NCBI GenBank assembly: GCA_029219345.1 | Contig: JAQXTF010000017.1 | Coordinates: 1-58,176 of the forward strand | Reading direction: 5' to 3' | Origin: Eggerthellales bacterium | GTDB lineage: Bacteria; Actinomycetota; Coriobacteriia; Coriobacteriales; Eggerthellaceae | DNA length: 58,176 bases | Part shown: one piece after another, positions 25,318-33,595 of the stretch | Layout: each line of letters begins with the position of its first letter | How positions within the stretch are numbered: the first letter of the stretch is position 1 | Notes under the pieces: generated by a model | Told to the model about the DNA's origin: nothing | Databases searched by the model: none | The model's input: only the letters and a program-made list of their open reading frames with translations | Translations under genes and position numbers: made by a program

Positions 25318-26370
25318 ATGGGACGAAAGATGCTTGAAAGTAGCGCCATCAGCACTTTCTGCGACAGCGTTGCCGCCATGTTTTCTGCGGGCATCCAAGT
25401 GGATGAAGCCCTAGGCATTCTGAGCGAAAGCTCCACCGATAAGCAATTCACCAGCATTTGCGCCGCAGCTCACCGCGCCGTTGCCGCGGGCTCTTCCCTT
25501 TCGGAAGCCCTGGAGCAAACGGGCGCCTTCCCCTCCCATGTGACCGGCACCCTTTCTGCCGGCGAGGAATCGGGCCGCGTAGAAGAGGTGCTGCGCGGCT
25601 TGGCGCTGTACTACAACGAGGAAGCGCGCCTGTTTACCAAGGTGCGTCAGGCCATCACCTACCCCGCCATTCTGTTTTGCATCATGGCGGTGATTATCGC
25701 TTTCACCATCGCGGTGGTTCTGCCGGTATTCGCCGACGTGTACGCCGGCTTTGCGGGGAGCCTGACCGCTGGATCCTTTGGCTCGCTGGGCATTTCCCTG
25801 GCTGTGGGCTGGGTTGCCCTGGCCGTGACCATCGTCTGCGCAGCTCTGTGCATTGCCGGCACCGTTTTGGCTCGCAGCGAAGCGGGCCGCGTGCGCCTGG
25901 TCAGGGTTTTCGAGAGCCTTCCCCTTACCCGAAACGCCATGTATCAGCTGGCCCTGAGCCGCTTTTCGTCGGCTTTTTCCACCTATCTGGCCGCCGGCAC
26001 CAACGTTGACGCGTCCATGGAAAGTTCCCTGGTGCTGGTGGAGCACAAGAGCCTGCGCGCCAAGCTGAAGCAAACCTGGCGCGACATGGTTAACCCTAAC
26101 AGCCCGCTCAGCCTGCAGCAGGCAATCTTTGAGAACAACGTGTTTGAAACGGCCTACGCGCGCATGCTGACCATCGGCGCCGCCAGCGGCAATCTGGCCG
26201 AGGTGCTGGCAAGCCTTTCCGACATCTTCTTCGACGATGCCGTCAATCAAATTGACCGCGCTATCGACAACATCGAGCCCATTATGGCCGCCTTCATGAC
26301 CGTGGCCGTAGGCGCCACCTTGGTGGCCGTCATGCTTCCGCTCATTGGCATCATGGGAACCCTGGGGTAA
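25318..26370 (+). CDS. type II secretion / type IV pilus inner-membrane platform protein (GspF/PilC-like)
   Basis: 350 residues with two T2SSF cytoplasmic helical domains (about 10-105 and 210-310) and three membrane segments (about 115-140, 160-185 and 318-345). Typical sequence includes FCDSVAAMFSAGIQVDEAL, LSAGEESGRVEEVL, RQAITYPAILF and LTIGAASGNLAEVL. It would recruit the motor ATPase and help extract pilins. The ATG at 25318 follows AGGAGGAGG. It is first of six same-strand genes ending in pilT. Slightly shorter than classical PilC (about 400). Confidence 0.9.
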   Translation: MGRKMLESSAISTFCDSVAAMFSAGIQVDEALGILSESSTDKQFTSICAAAHRAVAAGSSLSEALEQTGAFPSHVTGTLSAGEESGRVEEVLRGLALYYNEEARLFTKVRQAITYPAILFCIMAVIIAFTIAVVLPVFADVYAGFAGSLTAGSFGSLGISLAVGWVALAVTIVCAALCIAGTVLARSEAGRVRLVRVFESLPLTRNAMYQLALSRFSSAFSTYLAAGTNVDASMESSLVLVEHKSLRAKLKQTWRDMVNPNSPLSLQQAIFENNVFETAYARMLTIGAASGNLAEVLASLSDIFFDDAVNQIDRAIDNIEPIMAAFMTVAVGATLVAVMLPLIGIMGTLG

Positions 26371-26379
26371 CGCACGCGC

Positions 26380-26712
26380 ATGGCAATTTTCCACGAACAT
26401 ACCCGCGAGCAGCAAAAACGCCGTCGGCGCTTGATGAACGTATTGCCTTGGCTGGTTATCGTTGCCCTGGTACTGGGCCTTTTCGCCTATCGCATGGCCA
26501 GCGACAACTTGCGCGAACAGGGCGTTTTGTCCATTCGCTCCAGCATTCTGCACGCCGCCGAGCAGTGCTATGCCGTGGAAGGCGCCTACCCGCCCAGCCT
26601 TGATTACCTGAAGGAAAAGTACGGCATTCGCGTTAACGAAGACGACTATCTGGTGAACTACGTGGCGTTTGCCGCCAATGTTCAGCCCACAGTGATGGTG
26701 ACCCCGCGATGA
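26380..26712 (+). CDS. pilin-like small membrane protein
   Basis: 110 residues: a very basic cytoplasmic start (REQQKRRRR), one membrane helix (about 20-40) and a short outer domain with AEQCYAVEGAYPPSLDYLKEKYGI. That pattern recalls the GspG/major-pseudopilin globular start (E-x-Y-P-x-S-L-x-x-L). However, no classical prepilin peptidase site (G followed by FTLIE) is present. It overlaps the next gene by 4 nt. Inferred to be a minor pilin-like or assembly component of the operon. Confidence 0.7.
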   Translation: MAIFHEHTREQQKRRRRLMNVLPWLVIVALVLGLFAYRMASDNLREQGVLSIRSSILHAAEQCYAVEGAYPPSLDYLKEKYGIRVNEDDYLVNYVAFAANVQPTVMVTPR

Positions 26713-27251
26713 GCGACAGCAGACGCACATATCAAGTAGCTCGGTCGCAGCAGAAAAGTGTGGCCCTGGCTTCGGCGCTGAAGGCGGAGCACGTTCAGCG
26801 CGCAGGGCAGTATTTCACGCTGCTGCTGTTTGGCGCGTTTGTCATTTTGCTGCTGCTGGGCCTGTGGCTGGGAACGGTTGCCTTCCGCTCCATCACCGCC
26901 ACCCAAGCCACCACCGACAACGCTCGCCTGGCGCTGAATTCCGTGCAGAATCGCGTGCGCAGCTTTGACGCCCTGGACGCTTTCTCCGTGGGAAGCGGCC
27001 CCGAAGGGCCCTCCATGGTGTTCACCCATAAGCTGGAGGCGGGCAATTACGAAAACCGCCTGTACCTGCACGAGGGCGCGCTGGTTCAGGAGCTGGCCTT
27101 TGACACCGACCCCTACCTGCCTATGACGGCCACCACGATTGTTGATACTCAGACCTTCGCCTTCAGCTACGATGCGTCGGCCGGGCTTCTTACCGTAACC
27201 ACCGACCAGGGCACCGTTGATATTGCCCTGCGCTCAGGAGGTGCCCAATGA
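26709..27251 (+). CDS. pilus-operon membrane protein of DUF4860-like type
   Basis: 180 residues: a cytoplasmic basic start, one long hydrophobic helix (about 35-60, YFTLLLFGAFVILLLLGLWLG) and a beta-rich outer part with ENRLYLHEGALVQEL. This resembles small proteins found beside GspF/PilT-like genes in anaerobic Gram-positives (DUF4860-like, by recollection). It overlaps both neighbours by 4 nt, so translation is coupled. No recognisable enzyme motif. Confidence 0.68.
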   Translation: MSDSRRTYQVARSQQKSVALASALKAEHVQRAGQYFTLLLFGAFVILLLLGLWLGTVAFRSITATQATTDNARLALNSVQNRVRSFDALDAFSVGSGPEGPSMVFTHKLEAGNYENRLYLHEGALVQELAFDTDPYLPMTATTIVDTQTFAFSYDASAGLLTVTTDQGTVDIALRSGGAQ

Positions 27252-27706
27252 CGTATCGCAGCAGCACCGTTGAGAACATCAAGCCCCGCACCAAGACCGA
27301 CGCAAAGCGCGGAGGTTGGCACGGAACGGCGCTCGTTGTGGAGGCCCTGCTTATCTTGGTGGTTGTGGTGGCGTGCCTGGCCGTGTTTGTGCGCCTGTTC
27401 GGTTTCGCTTTTGCCACCAACTGGGAAGATCAGCACCGCGCGCAGGCCATCATCCTGGCGTCCAATCAGGCCGAACGCTTTGCCACCGATTACAGCCCCA
27501 ACCAAGAGGGCGCCTTCGTGGAAGAGACGAACGGCTACACCATCACTCGCGTAGTTACGTCGCATCCCACCGAGCGTGGCGTGCTGTATTCTGCGAGCAT
27601 TGCAGTGAACTGGGGGGACACGCCGCTTTACCAGCTGGACACCGCCCATTACGTAAGCGACGACCGCGCACTGAAGAGCTCTTCCGAAGCAAGGGCGGGT
27701 GAGTAA
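27248..27706 (+). CDS. pilin-like protein
   Basis: 152 residues. The N-terminal 26 residues are hydrophilic and basic, followed by WHG-TALVVEALLILVVVVAC. This is the nearest thing in the operon to a class III prepilin signal (Gly, then a hydrophobic stretch with Glu at about +6 instead of +5). The outer domain (about 60-152) has no known motif. Overlaps the previous gene by 4 nt. Confidence 0.68.
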   Translation: MTYRSSTVENIKPRTKTDAKRGGWHGTALVVEALLILVVVVACLAVFVRLFGFAFATNWEDQHRAQAIILASNQAERFATDYSPNQEGAFVEETNGYTITRVVTSHPTERGVLYSASIAVNWGDTPLYQLDTAHYVSDDRALKSSSEARAGE

Positions 27707-27707
27707 C

Positions 27708-28169
27708 ATGGCACGCCACATGACTCGCAACTCAGGTGTTCGCATTGGGCCCATCACCATATTGGTGTTTGTCATTACCCTTTGCATTGCTGTGCTGGCA
27801 ACCCTGGCGGTGACCACCGCTCGCGCAAACAGCGCAAGCACCCAGCGCCAAATTGCCTTCACCAACGATGTCTACGTCAACGAAACCGCAGCTCAAACCA
27901 TGCTTTCGCTGGTTGACGCCGCCGTGATAAGCGGGACTTCCAGCGTTGAAGCGGCCCTGCCCGCCATTGAAGCAGCAGCCGCGGCCACAGACGACGTTAG
28001 CGCCACCATAGAAGTGGAGGGCGACTTATTGAAGGCCACCTTCGAAACTAGCTCAGGCCGCCAGCTTTTGGTGGAGGTTCGTCTGGGCGAAGGCACCTAC
28101 CGCATTGAGAAGTGGAAAACCGCAACCAATTGGAAAGAAGACAATACGCAGCAGCTTTGGGCAGGATAG
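27708..28169 (+). CDS. pilin-like or PilX-type minor component
   Basis: 153 residues from ATG 27708 (GGTGAG upstream); a GTG nine bases earlier overlaps the previous stop and is less likely. One N-terminal helix (VRIG-PITILVFVITLCIAVLATLAV) is followed by an alanine-rich helical part and a small beta region (TFETSSGRQLLVEVRLGEG). Lacks the conserved Glu-5 of pilins. Fourth of four small single-span proteins between the platform gene and pilT. Confidence 0.65.
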   Translation: MARHMTRNSGVRIGPITILVFVITLCIAVLATLAVTTARANSASTQRQIAFTNDVYVNETAAQTMLSLVDAAVISGTSSVEAALPAIEAAAAATDDVSATIEVEGDLLKATFETSSGRQLLVEVRLGEGTYRIEKWKTATNWKEDNTQQLWAG

Positions 28170-28225
28170 CCCAGCGGCGCTTTTGAGAGACCAACCCGCG
28201 TAGCCCGATTGAACAGGAGAAACCT

Positions 28226-29299
28226 ATGGAACTGAAACCGTTTTTGCAGCAGATGATTGATATCAAGGCATCAGACGTGTTCATTGTTGCCGGCCTGCCC
28301 ATTGCATATCGATCCAACGGTCGCCAGAGCCGCATGAACACCGAGCCTTTGACTCCCGATCAAACCCAGCAGTTCATCAAGAACGTGTACGAGCTGGCTG
28401 GTCGCGATTGGGATGTTTTCATCAAGGCCGTGAATCACGATGACGACTTCTCCTTCGCGCTGGCAGGCGTGGGCCGCTTCCGCGCCAACATTTTCCGCCA
28501 GCGCGGCTCTTTGAGCGCCGTTATTCGCATCATCCCCTTTGGTCTGCCCGACCCCGCGGAGTATAACATTCCTGAAGAGGTGCTGCGCTGCAGCCGCTTC
28601 CAGAAGGGCTTGGTGCTGGTCACGGGCCCGGCAGGCGCCGGCAAGAGCACCACGCTGGCCTGCATCATCGACCGCCTGAACCACGAGCGCGTGGGCCACA
28701 TCATTACCATGGAAGACCCCATCGAGTTCGCCCACAAGCACAACACCTGCATTGTGACCCAGCGCGAGATTCCCACCGACGTGGCCACCTACGATGAGGC
28801 GCTGCGCTCTGCCCTACGCGAGGCCCCCGACATCATGCTGCTGGGCGAAATGCGCGACTACGAAACCATCAGCACTGCCATTACCGCTGCCGAAACCGCG
28901 CAGCTGTTGCTTTCCACCCTGCACACCACCAGCGCTGCAGGTACCATCGACCGCATCATTGACGTCTTCCCCGCCACTCAGCAGCGCCAGATTCGCCTGC
29001 AGCTGGCCAGCAGCCTGCAGGCCATCGTGAGCCAGCAGCTGGTGCCCACCATCGACGGCGGCGTTATGCCGGCCTTCGAGATTATGTTCATCACGCCGGC
29101 CATTCGCAACTTGATTCGCGAGGAGAAAACCTATCAGATCGACAGCGCCATTGCCGCAGGCGGCGCTTTTGGTATGCGCACCATGGATCAAAGTCTGTTT
29201 AAGCTGTGCCGCAATGGAGTCATCAGCAAAGAAACTGCCCTGCAATACAGCATTCATTACCAAGCGCTCAAGAAGCGCTTCGACGTTGAAGGCATATAA
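28226..29299 (+). CDS. pilT: PilT-like type IV pilus ATPase
   Basis: A hexameric secretion ATPase, 357 residues, the usual PilT length. Walker A GPAGAGKST lies at 134-142, the Asp box TMEDPIEF at about 161-168, Walker B region LLGEMRDYET at about 205-214, and the His box STLHT at about 228. The C-terminal region with AIRNLIRE and QID resembles the PilT AIRNLIRE motif, supporting a retraction-type rather than PilB/GspE-type motor. ATG 28226 follows AGGAG. It is the only ATPase in the operon; no PilB or prepilin peptidase gene is seen in the window. A strong terminator follows. Confidence 0.9.
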   Translation: MELKPFLQQMIDIKASDVFIVAGLPIAYRSNGRQSRMNTEPLTPDQTQQFIKNVYELAGRDWDVFIKAVNHDDDFSFALAGVGRFRANIFRQRGSLSAVIRIIPFGLPDPAEYNIPEEVLRCSRFQKGLVLVTGPAGAGKSTTLACIIDRLNHERVGHIITMEDPIEFAHKHNTCIVTQREIPTDVATYDEALRSALREAPDIMLLGEMRDYETISTAITAAETAQLLLSTLHTTSAAGTIDRIIDVFPATQQRQIRLQLASSLQAIVSQQLVPTIDGGVMPAFEIMFITPAIRNLIREEKTYQIDSAIAAGGAFGMRTMDQSLFKLCRNGVISKETALQYSIHYQALKKRFDVEGI

Positions 29300-29308
29300 A
29301 AGCGCCAA

Positions 29309-29350
29309 ACAAAAGGACGCGGACACGTAACAGCGCCCGCGTCCTTTTGT
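29309..29350 (+). terminator. intrinsic terminator after pilT
   Basis: A perfect 14-bp stem (29309-29322 with 29337-29350), with the T-rich strand CTTTTGTTAT on the plus side, 10 nt after the stop. Confidence 0.85.
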
Positions 29351-29387
29351 TATTGCTTCAATCCTGCATTTAGGCGTAAATATTTTT

Positions 29388-29537
29388 AAATCTGTACAAA
29401 AATGCACGTTTTCTACGCCTAAAATCGACATCGGCTAATTGTGCTCTGCATTTGCCCAGGTCGCAATGAGCTCACGTCCTCAAAATGGCAGGATTTATAG
29501 GGCAAGACGTAGAAAACGTGCATTTTTGTACAGATTT
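29388..29537. repeat. 150-nt element with perfect 30-bp terminal inverted repeats (copy 2)
   Basis: Positions 29388-29417 and 29508-29537 are exact reverse complements over 30 bases, separated by 90 nt. The arm begins AAATCTGTACAAAAATGCAC. The spacer, on the minus strand, has GCGACCTGGGCAAATGCA (plus-strand positions 29447-29464), the same core as copy 1 with two transitions. It occupies most of the gap between the pilT terminator and tRNA-Arg. The arms differ in sequence from copy 1 yet are perfectly paired within this copy. Confidence 0.85.
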
Positions 29538-29546
29538 GAGAAATAA

Positions 29547-29576
29547 TTGGGTTCGAATCCCCAGAAAGGCGCCCGG
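29547..29576 (+). other. tRNA 3'-end-like fragment
   Basis: TTGGGTTCGAATCCCCAGA then AAGGCGCCC looks like a T-arm (loop TTCGAAT) and acceptor 3' strand. No D-arm or anticodon arm precedes it; the inverted-repeat element ends 9 nt before. It may be a relic of element integration at a tRNA gene, or chance. Confidence 0.4.
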
Positions 29577-29587
29577 AAAATAAAAAA

Positions 29588-29601
29588 CCGCCGATTGGCG
29601 G
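29588..29601 (-). terminator. intrinsic terminator downstream of tRNA-Arg
   Basis: A 5-bp stem ccgcc/ggcgg with a GATT loop, followed on the minus strand by six T. Confidence 0.7.
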
Positions 29602-29613
29602 TGAGAATTCAAG

Positions 29614-29690
29614 TGGTGCGCCGTGAGGGATTCGAACCCCCGACGTACTGATTCGTAGTCAGTCCCTCTATCCAGCTGAGGTAACGGCGC
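29614..29690 (-). tRNA. tRNA-Arg (anticodon ACG)
   Basis: A full cloverleaf on the minus strand: acceptor GCGCCGT/ACGGCGC, D stem CCTC/GAGG, anticodon stem ACTGA/TCAGT around loop CTACGAA (ACG, read as ICG for CGU/CGC/CGA codons), variable loop ACGTC, and T loop TTCGAAT. The discriminator is A and CCA is encoded. Confidence 0.97.
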
Positions 29691-29709
29691 ATTTCAAACA
29701 GCAAACGGT

Positions 29710-29737
29710 ATTATACTCTGCTGACGTTCAGCGTCAA
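29710..29737 (-). promoter_or_regulatory. promoter of tRNA-Arg
   Basis: On the minus strand TTGACG (29737-29732), 16-bp spacer, TATAAT (29715-29710), 19 nt upstream of the mature tRNA 5' end. Confidence 0.8.
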
Positions 29738-29766
29738 GAGCTATTTGAAAAATTTTCAGCAAAAAG

Positions 29767-29788
29767 AAAGCGGCCCGAAGGCCGCTTT
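29767..29788 (-). terminator. intrinsic terminator downstream of zinc-ribbon gene
   Basis: A 9-bp stem aaagcggcc/ggccgcttt with CGAA loop, and T-rich minus-strand 3' side. Confidence 0.8.
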
Positions 29789-29796
29789 TCAATCAA

Positions 29797-29952
29797 CTAT
29801 TTCTTGGAAGAACCAATACGGCACACGGTGGTACCGCAGTCGGGGCACTTGCCCTTGGTGATGGGTTTGCCGTTCTTGGTAACGCTCTCGACGGGATCCA
29901 ACATGACTTTCTTAGCCTTGCACTTTACGCAATATCCTTCAGTTGCAGCCAT
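29797..29952 (-). CDS. DUF5679-like zinc-ribbon protein
   Basis: A 51-residue gene. The protein has two CxxC knuckles, GYCVKCKAKK and GKCPDCGTTVC, expected to bind one zinc ion, and a basic C-terminus (SSKK). Similar tiny zinc ribbons (DUF5679) are common in Actinomycetota and lie free in the cytosol; their role is unknown. The start ATG has GAGAGG 9 nt upstream, and a terminator lies 8 nt beyond the stop, so it is a self-contained unit. Confidence 0.85.
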   Translation of the reverse strand: MAATEGYCVKCKAKKVMLDPVESVTKNGKPITKGKCPDCGTTVCRIGSSKK

Positions 29953-30037
29953 AGTTTCAGCCTCTCTAGTCGGGCGCCATCAGGCGCTTCGTTATTTATG
30001 GAACGGGGCAACCCGTAAATCCTTATCAGAGTATCAC

Positions 30038-30066
30038 CTGTTGCGCACAACAAGCATGCGCAACAG
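30038..30066. other. 10-bp hairpin between M28-like gene and zinc-ribbon gene
   Basis: ctgttgcgca / tgcgcaacag, perfect, with a 9-nt loop. It begins 8 nt past the M28-like stop, without a clear T-run after it, so it could be a weak terminator or an RNA-processing site. Confidence 0.45.
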
Positions 30067-30074
30067 AAAATCCA

Positions 30075-33000
30075 TTAAATATTTTTGAGAACCTCTACAA
30101 CAAAATTAGTATTCTCGGCCAAAATCTCAGGATCGATGTTTTCAGCAACGTCGTCTGCCTGCGCATAGAACGACGGCTTCAAGCCATCCATGCCCACCAG
30201 GTGCATTGCCTGCAGACCCTTGTGAATGGCAGTGGAAGCAGCGCTTTCGCCCCACAGAATGGAAGCGGTCTCAATAGGCACACCCGAAGACTGAGATGCG
30301 CGATTGGCGTAACGGCGCATGCGAGAAGAAGCGCTTACCGGCTGCAGCGCGCCTTCCTTGGTCACCAAGCTCAGCAAGCCGGAACCCAGCGAATCAAGCT
30401 CCACGATAACAGCGCCGCGCAGCTCCTGGCGATGCTCCTCGATAAAGGCGGACATGCCTGCATGGCTATCGGTCTCAGCGCCCAGGGCCACGAACCACAC
30501 CTCGGTGTCAATGCCGCTCGCACGGAAGTTGGAGATTTGCCGCTGAACGTCATTGTTCCAATCAGCGTCCTGGTTTGCCTCAAGAGCGATTGCCTCAGCA
30601 GCGCCTTCGGCCTCTGCCTCATAGCGGCTGGCGATCATCTGATACACGCGAGCATATTCGTCGTTTTCGGAACGTCGAGCAGAGCGGCGGCTTTCGCGCT
30701 CTTCATACGCTGCACGCTGCTCATCGTAGGCCGCCTCTTCATAGGCGGGCTTTTCAGCAGCGCCACGACGGCGACCGCGACCAGCAGGCGCCTCGCCCTT
30801 GCCCTTGCCCACAGGCAACGCACCGCGCACCTTTGATGCAACGCCTGCAGCACCGTCGGCCAAGCCGGCAAACTTGTCAGAGAAGGCACCACCCTTCCAC
30901 TCGTCTTCTTCGTCATCGAAGAAGGTGGAAAAATCAGCGTCCTCATCATCGTACTCGTAGACGAAATCGTCTTCGTAATCGTCATCGTCGTAGTCGTCCT
31001 GGAAGTCTTCCTCGAACTCCTCGTACTCGTCATCGTCGGGCCAGGTGCTCTGGGGACGATAATCATCCTCATCGTCGGACCAGGCCACAGGAGCATCGTC
31101 CTTGTCCTTGCGGTTGAACAGCTTGTCAAAGATGCCAAAGCCGCGCTTCTTGGGCATGTCCACATACTCAGGACCCGCAAAAGCACCCGACTCAGTGTGA
31201 GTTTCCTCATAGCCAGAGTCATCGGCGTCATCGATAAACAAGTCTTCTTCATCATCGGCCCCAAGAACCAAAGCCTCGGTCACCGGAGCAAAAGACCCCG
31301 TAGCGCCCGCGATAGGCTCAAACTGCTGAGACAGAGAGGGCGAATTGGGGGAAGGCACGCGCACAAAGGCGCCAGAAAGCGACGGCAAGGTGGAACGCAG
31401 GTCGATCTGCTCAGGTGCAGCAGGATCGATGGCGGGCAGCATGGTGAGCAGGCCCCTTGCCACGCCTTGGCCTGATTCGGCCTCAGCCAGCGGAGCGCGC
31501 TGTTTCTGCACGTCAATAACGGGAATGGTGCCCGTGGCGCTCAAGTCAGGCAGCGTGAGAGGCTGGCGCTCTTCAGAAGCGTCCACCGGCTGCATCATAA
31601 CCGTATCACCTGCAGCGGCACCCACCGCGGCAGCCATGAAGTAATCCATGGAAATGGGCGCAGGCTCCACAACCGTGGGCTCCACTACAACAGGCTCCAG
31701 CTCAAATTCGGCTTCTTCCTCAATTTCGGGAACGTCCACAGAAGCAGGAGCGGGCTCAGCAGGAAGCTCGATGTCGGAGAACGCCGGAGCAACCACAACA
31801 TCGGCCACGCGCACGGGTTCGGGCTCAGGAGCGGAAACCGGCTCTTCTACAGGAGCGGCTTCAGACTCAGGCTCGGGCTCGGGCTCAGGAGCGGCTTCCA
31901 CCAGGGGAGATGCCGCAAAATCAACCATCTCAGGGCGAGGGGCGGCTTCAGCAACGGGCTCTTCAGCCTCAGAAGCAGATTCGGGCTGATCAGCAACCAG
32001 CTCGCGATCGTATTGAGGAGCCTGAACGCTCTGAGCAGCCTCTTGCAGCTGCTGCAAGCGCTCCTCCATGCTGGGAGCAACGACAGCAGATTCTGCCTCT
32101 GCGTAAGCCATGGCGTTCAGACGTTGCTCGGCTGCCTCAAGAGCCGCAGCATGAGAGCTGCGCTTGATGGGAGCAACCTCCTGGTCTTCCCTATGGCGAG
32201 CAGCGGCACGACCAGCAGTAAACCAGCTGGGAATCTCATTCTTCACGGGAGCAGCCACCGGAACCTCAACAGCTGCAGGCTCTTCGGGTTCTTCCTGAAT
32301 GCGGCCCGACTCAACCAAGTTGTCCAAGCCAGAAGCAGTGTTCACAATTTCACCAGCAGCGGCATCCAGAGCAAAACCAGCGGCAGCACCTGCAGCAACG
32401 GCTGCGGGCACGGCGGCAGCAACAGCCGCGGGCTCAGCCACGGGAGCCTTTTCCTGAGCTGCAGGCTGGCTCAAGTCAATGGAAACGGTATCGCTCACCG
32501 GGCGACCGGTCATAGCAGCAATAGCGGCCTTGGCTGCCAGCAGACGATCAGCCTCGGTCTCTTCAGCAACGGGTTCCTGAACAGCAGGTTCGGCCACAAC
32601 GGGTTCCTGGGCTGCAGGCTCTTCCTGCGAAGCGTCATCCACAGCAGCGGCGGCCGCTACTGCAACTGCCGCGGCACCAGCTGCCACAGGGGCAACGTCT
32701 TCGTACACCAGCTGAGCGCCCTCGGGAACTGCATCTGCCTCGTAAGCGGCTTGCGCGCCGCGAATGACGGGCTGCACCTCAACATTGCCGCCGTTCACGC
32801 GACGAGCAACCTCCAGCATAACGGCAACGCCCGAAGCGCTGCTGTTGGCGCCGTCGGTCAGGCCGCTGGCCTTGGAAAGGGCGAATGCAATGGCGGGCAG
32901 GGCTGCGCACAGGCAAACCAGAATCAGCAAGACGGTGGTAATAACAAAAACCACGCCAGTGGAATGCAGGAAGAAAAGCGCCTTGACCAGCAGCAACACG

Positions 33001-33515
33001 GGCAGGGCAATCATGCCAATGCGGGAGGCCTTCGCCAGAATAGGCATGGCGGAAAGCAGGGCGCCGTTCAGCTCAGGCTGCACATGGCCGCTGTCGGTGC
33101 GTGCGACCAGAATGACCTTACGGCGGCGAGAGTTGCCGTTTTGCGCGGAAGCGGGCACATAACGTGCCACAACGTTTTGGCTAATGCCCTTGTCCAGGAA
33201 CTTCGACAGGATGGGCTTGCCCAGTTCCTCGGCGGCAAACAAACCGGCGCAGATAAGGGCAACAATGACAGCAGGCAGGACCAGCACAGGCAAAAACAGG
33301 GAAACCAGCGCCATGACAACTGCTACAGTAGAGCAGATCAAACGCGTCTTCTTGTTGGAGATTGCTCCCTGAAATTCTTCTATTTCCGCAGGTAAACCTG
33401 CAGCTTCCAACTGATCGGCAATGTAGAGAGCGGCCTGCTGCTCTTCTTCCGTTGCAGCCGGGCGCGGACCAATTTCCGTTGCCAAGTGTTCAATAGTTTC
33501 TAACATTTCAGCCAT
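30075..33515 (-). CDS. M28-peptidase-like membrane protein with long acidic insert, ligands degenerate
   Basis: 1,146 residues from ATG 33515 (GAAAGG 7 nt upstream; a longer frame is less likely). The first 240 residues look like an M28 peptidase start interrupted by hydrophobic stretches (about 58-92 and 163-212, two or more membrane spans). Where active M28 enzymes have a His-x-Asp and a GADDNASG aspartate, this protein has ARTDSG (139-142) and GANSSASG (222-229). Residues about 250-900 are Ala/Glu/Pro-rich, then intensely acidic (runs of D/E near 790-840), probably disordered. The last 150 residues (WFVALGAETDSHAG, VELDSLGSG, ADDVAENIDPEIL) complete the M28 fold, without the usual paired Glu and final His. 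Probably a non-catalytic relative. It precedes tRNA-Arg/zinc-ribbon genes and follows a coiled-coil membrane protein gene. Confidence 0.75.
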   Translation of the reverse strand: MAEMLETIEHLATEIGPRPAATEEEQQAALYIADQLEAAGLPAEIEEFQGAISNKKTRLICSTVAVVMALVSLFLPVLVLPAVIVALICAGLFAAEELGKPILSKFLDKGISQNVVARYVPASAQNGNSRRRKVILVARTDSGHVQPELNGALLSAMPILAKASRIGMIALPVLLLVKALFFLHSTGVVFVITTVLLILVCLCAALPAIAFALSKASGLTDGANSSASGVAVMLEVARRVNGGNVEVQPVIRGAQAAYEADAVPEGAQLVYEDVAPVAAGAAAVAVAAAAAVDDASQEEPAAQEPVVAEPAVQEPVAEETEADRLLAAKAAIAAMTGRPVSDTVSIDLSQPAAQEKAPVAEPAAVAAAVPAAVAAGAAAGFALDAAAGEIVNTASGLDNLVESGRIQEEPEEPAAVEVPVAAPVKNEIPSWFTAGRAAARHREDQEVAPIKRSSHAAALEAAEQRLNAMAYAEAESAVVAPSMEERLQQLQEAAQSVQAPQYDRELVADQPESASEAEEPVAEAAPRPEMVDFAASPLVEAAPEPEPEPESEAAPVEEPVSAPEPEPVRVADVVVAPAFSDIELPAEPAPASVDVPEIEEEAEFELEPVVVEPTVVEPAPISMDYFMAAAVGAAAGDTVMMQPVDASEERQPLTLPDLSATGTIPVIDVQKQRAPLAEAESGQGVARGLLTMLPAIDPAAPEQIDLRSTLPSLSGAFVRVPSPNSPSLSQQFEPIAGATGSFAPVTEALVLGADDEEDLFIDDADDSGYEETHTESGAFAGPEYVDMPKKRGFGIFDKLFNRKDKDDAPVAWSDDEDDYRPQSTWPDDDEYEEFEEDFQDDYDDDDYEDDFVYEYDDEDADFSTFFDDEEDEWKGGAFSDKFAGLADGAAGVASKVRGALPVGKGKGEAPAGRGRRRGAAEKPAYEEAAYDEQRAAYEERESRRSARRSENDEYARVYQMIASRYEAEAEGAAEAIALEANQDADWNNDVQRQISNFRASGIDTEVWFVALGAETDSHAGMSAFIEEHRQELRGAVIVELDSLGSGLLSLVTKEGALQPVSASSRMRRYANRASQSSGVPIETASILWGESAASTAIHKGLQAMHLVGMDGLKPSFYAQADDVAENIDPEILAENTNFVVEVLKNI

Positions 33516-33595
33516 AAGAAACCTTTCGCGTGTCAAAAACCCGCATTCATATGGGTATATTCTGAATAATTATACGTCAAGAGCGAGGATTTTGG

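Noticed and set aside
29804-30088. Plus-strand frame over the zinc-ribbon gene
   Set aside because: The minus strand there encodes a clear two-CxxC protein with ribosome site and terminator.
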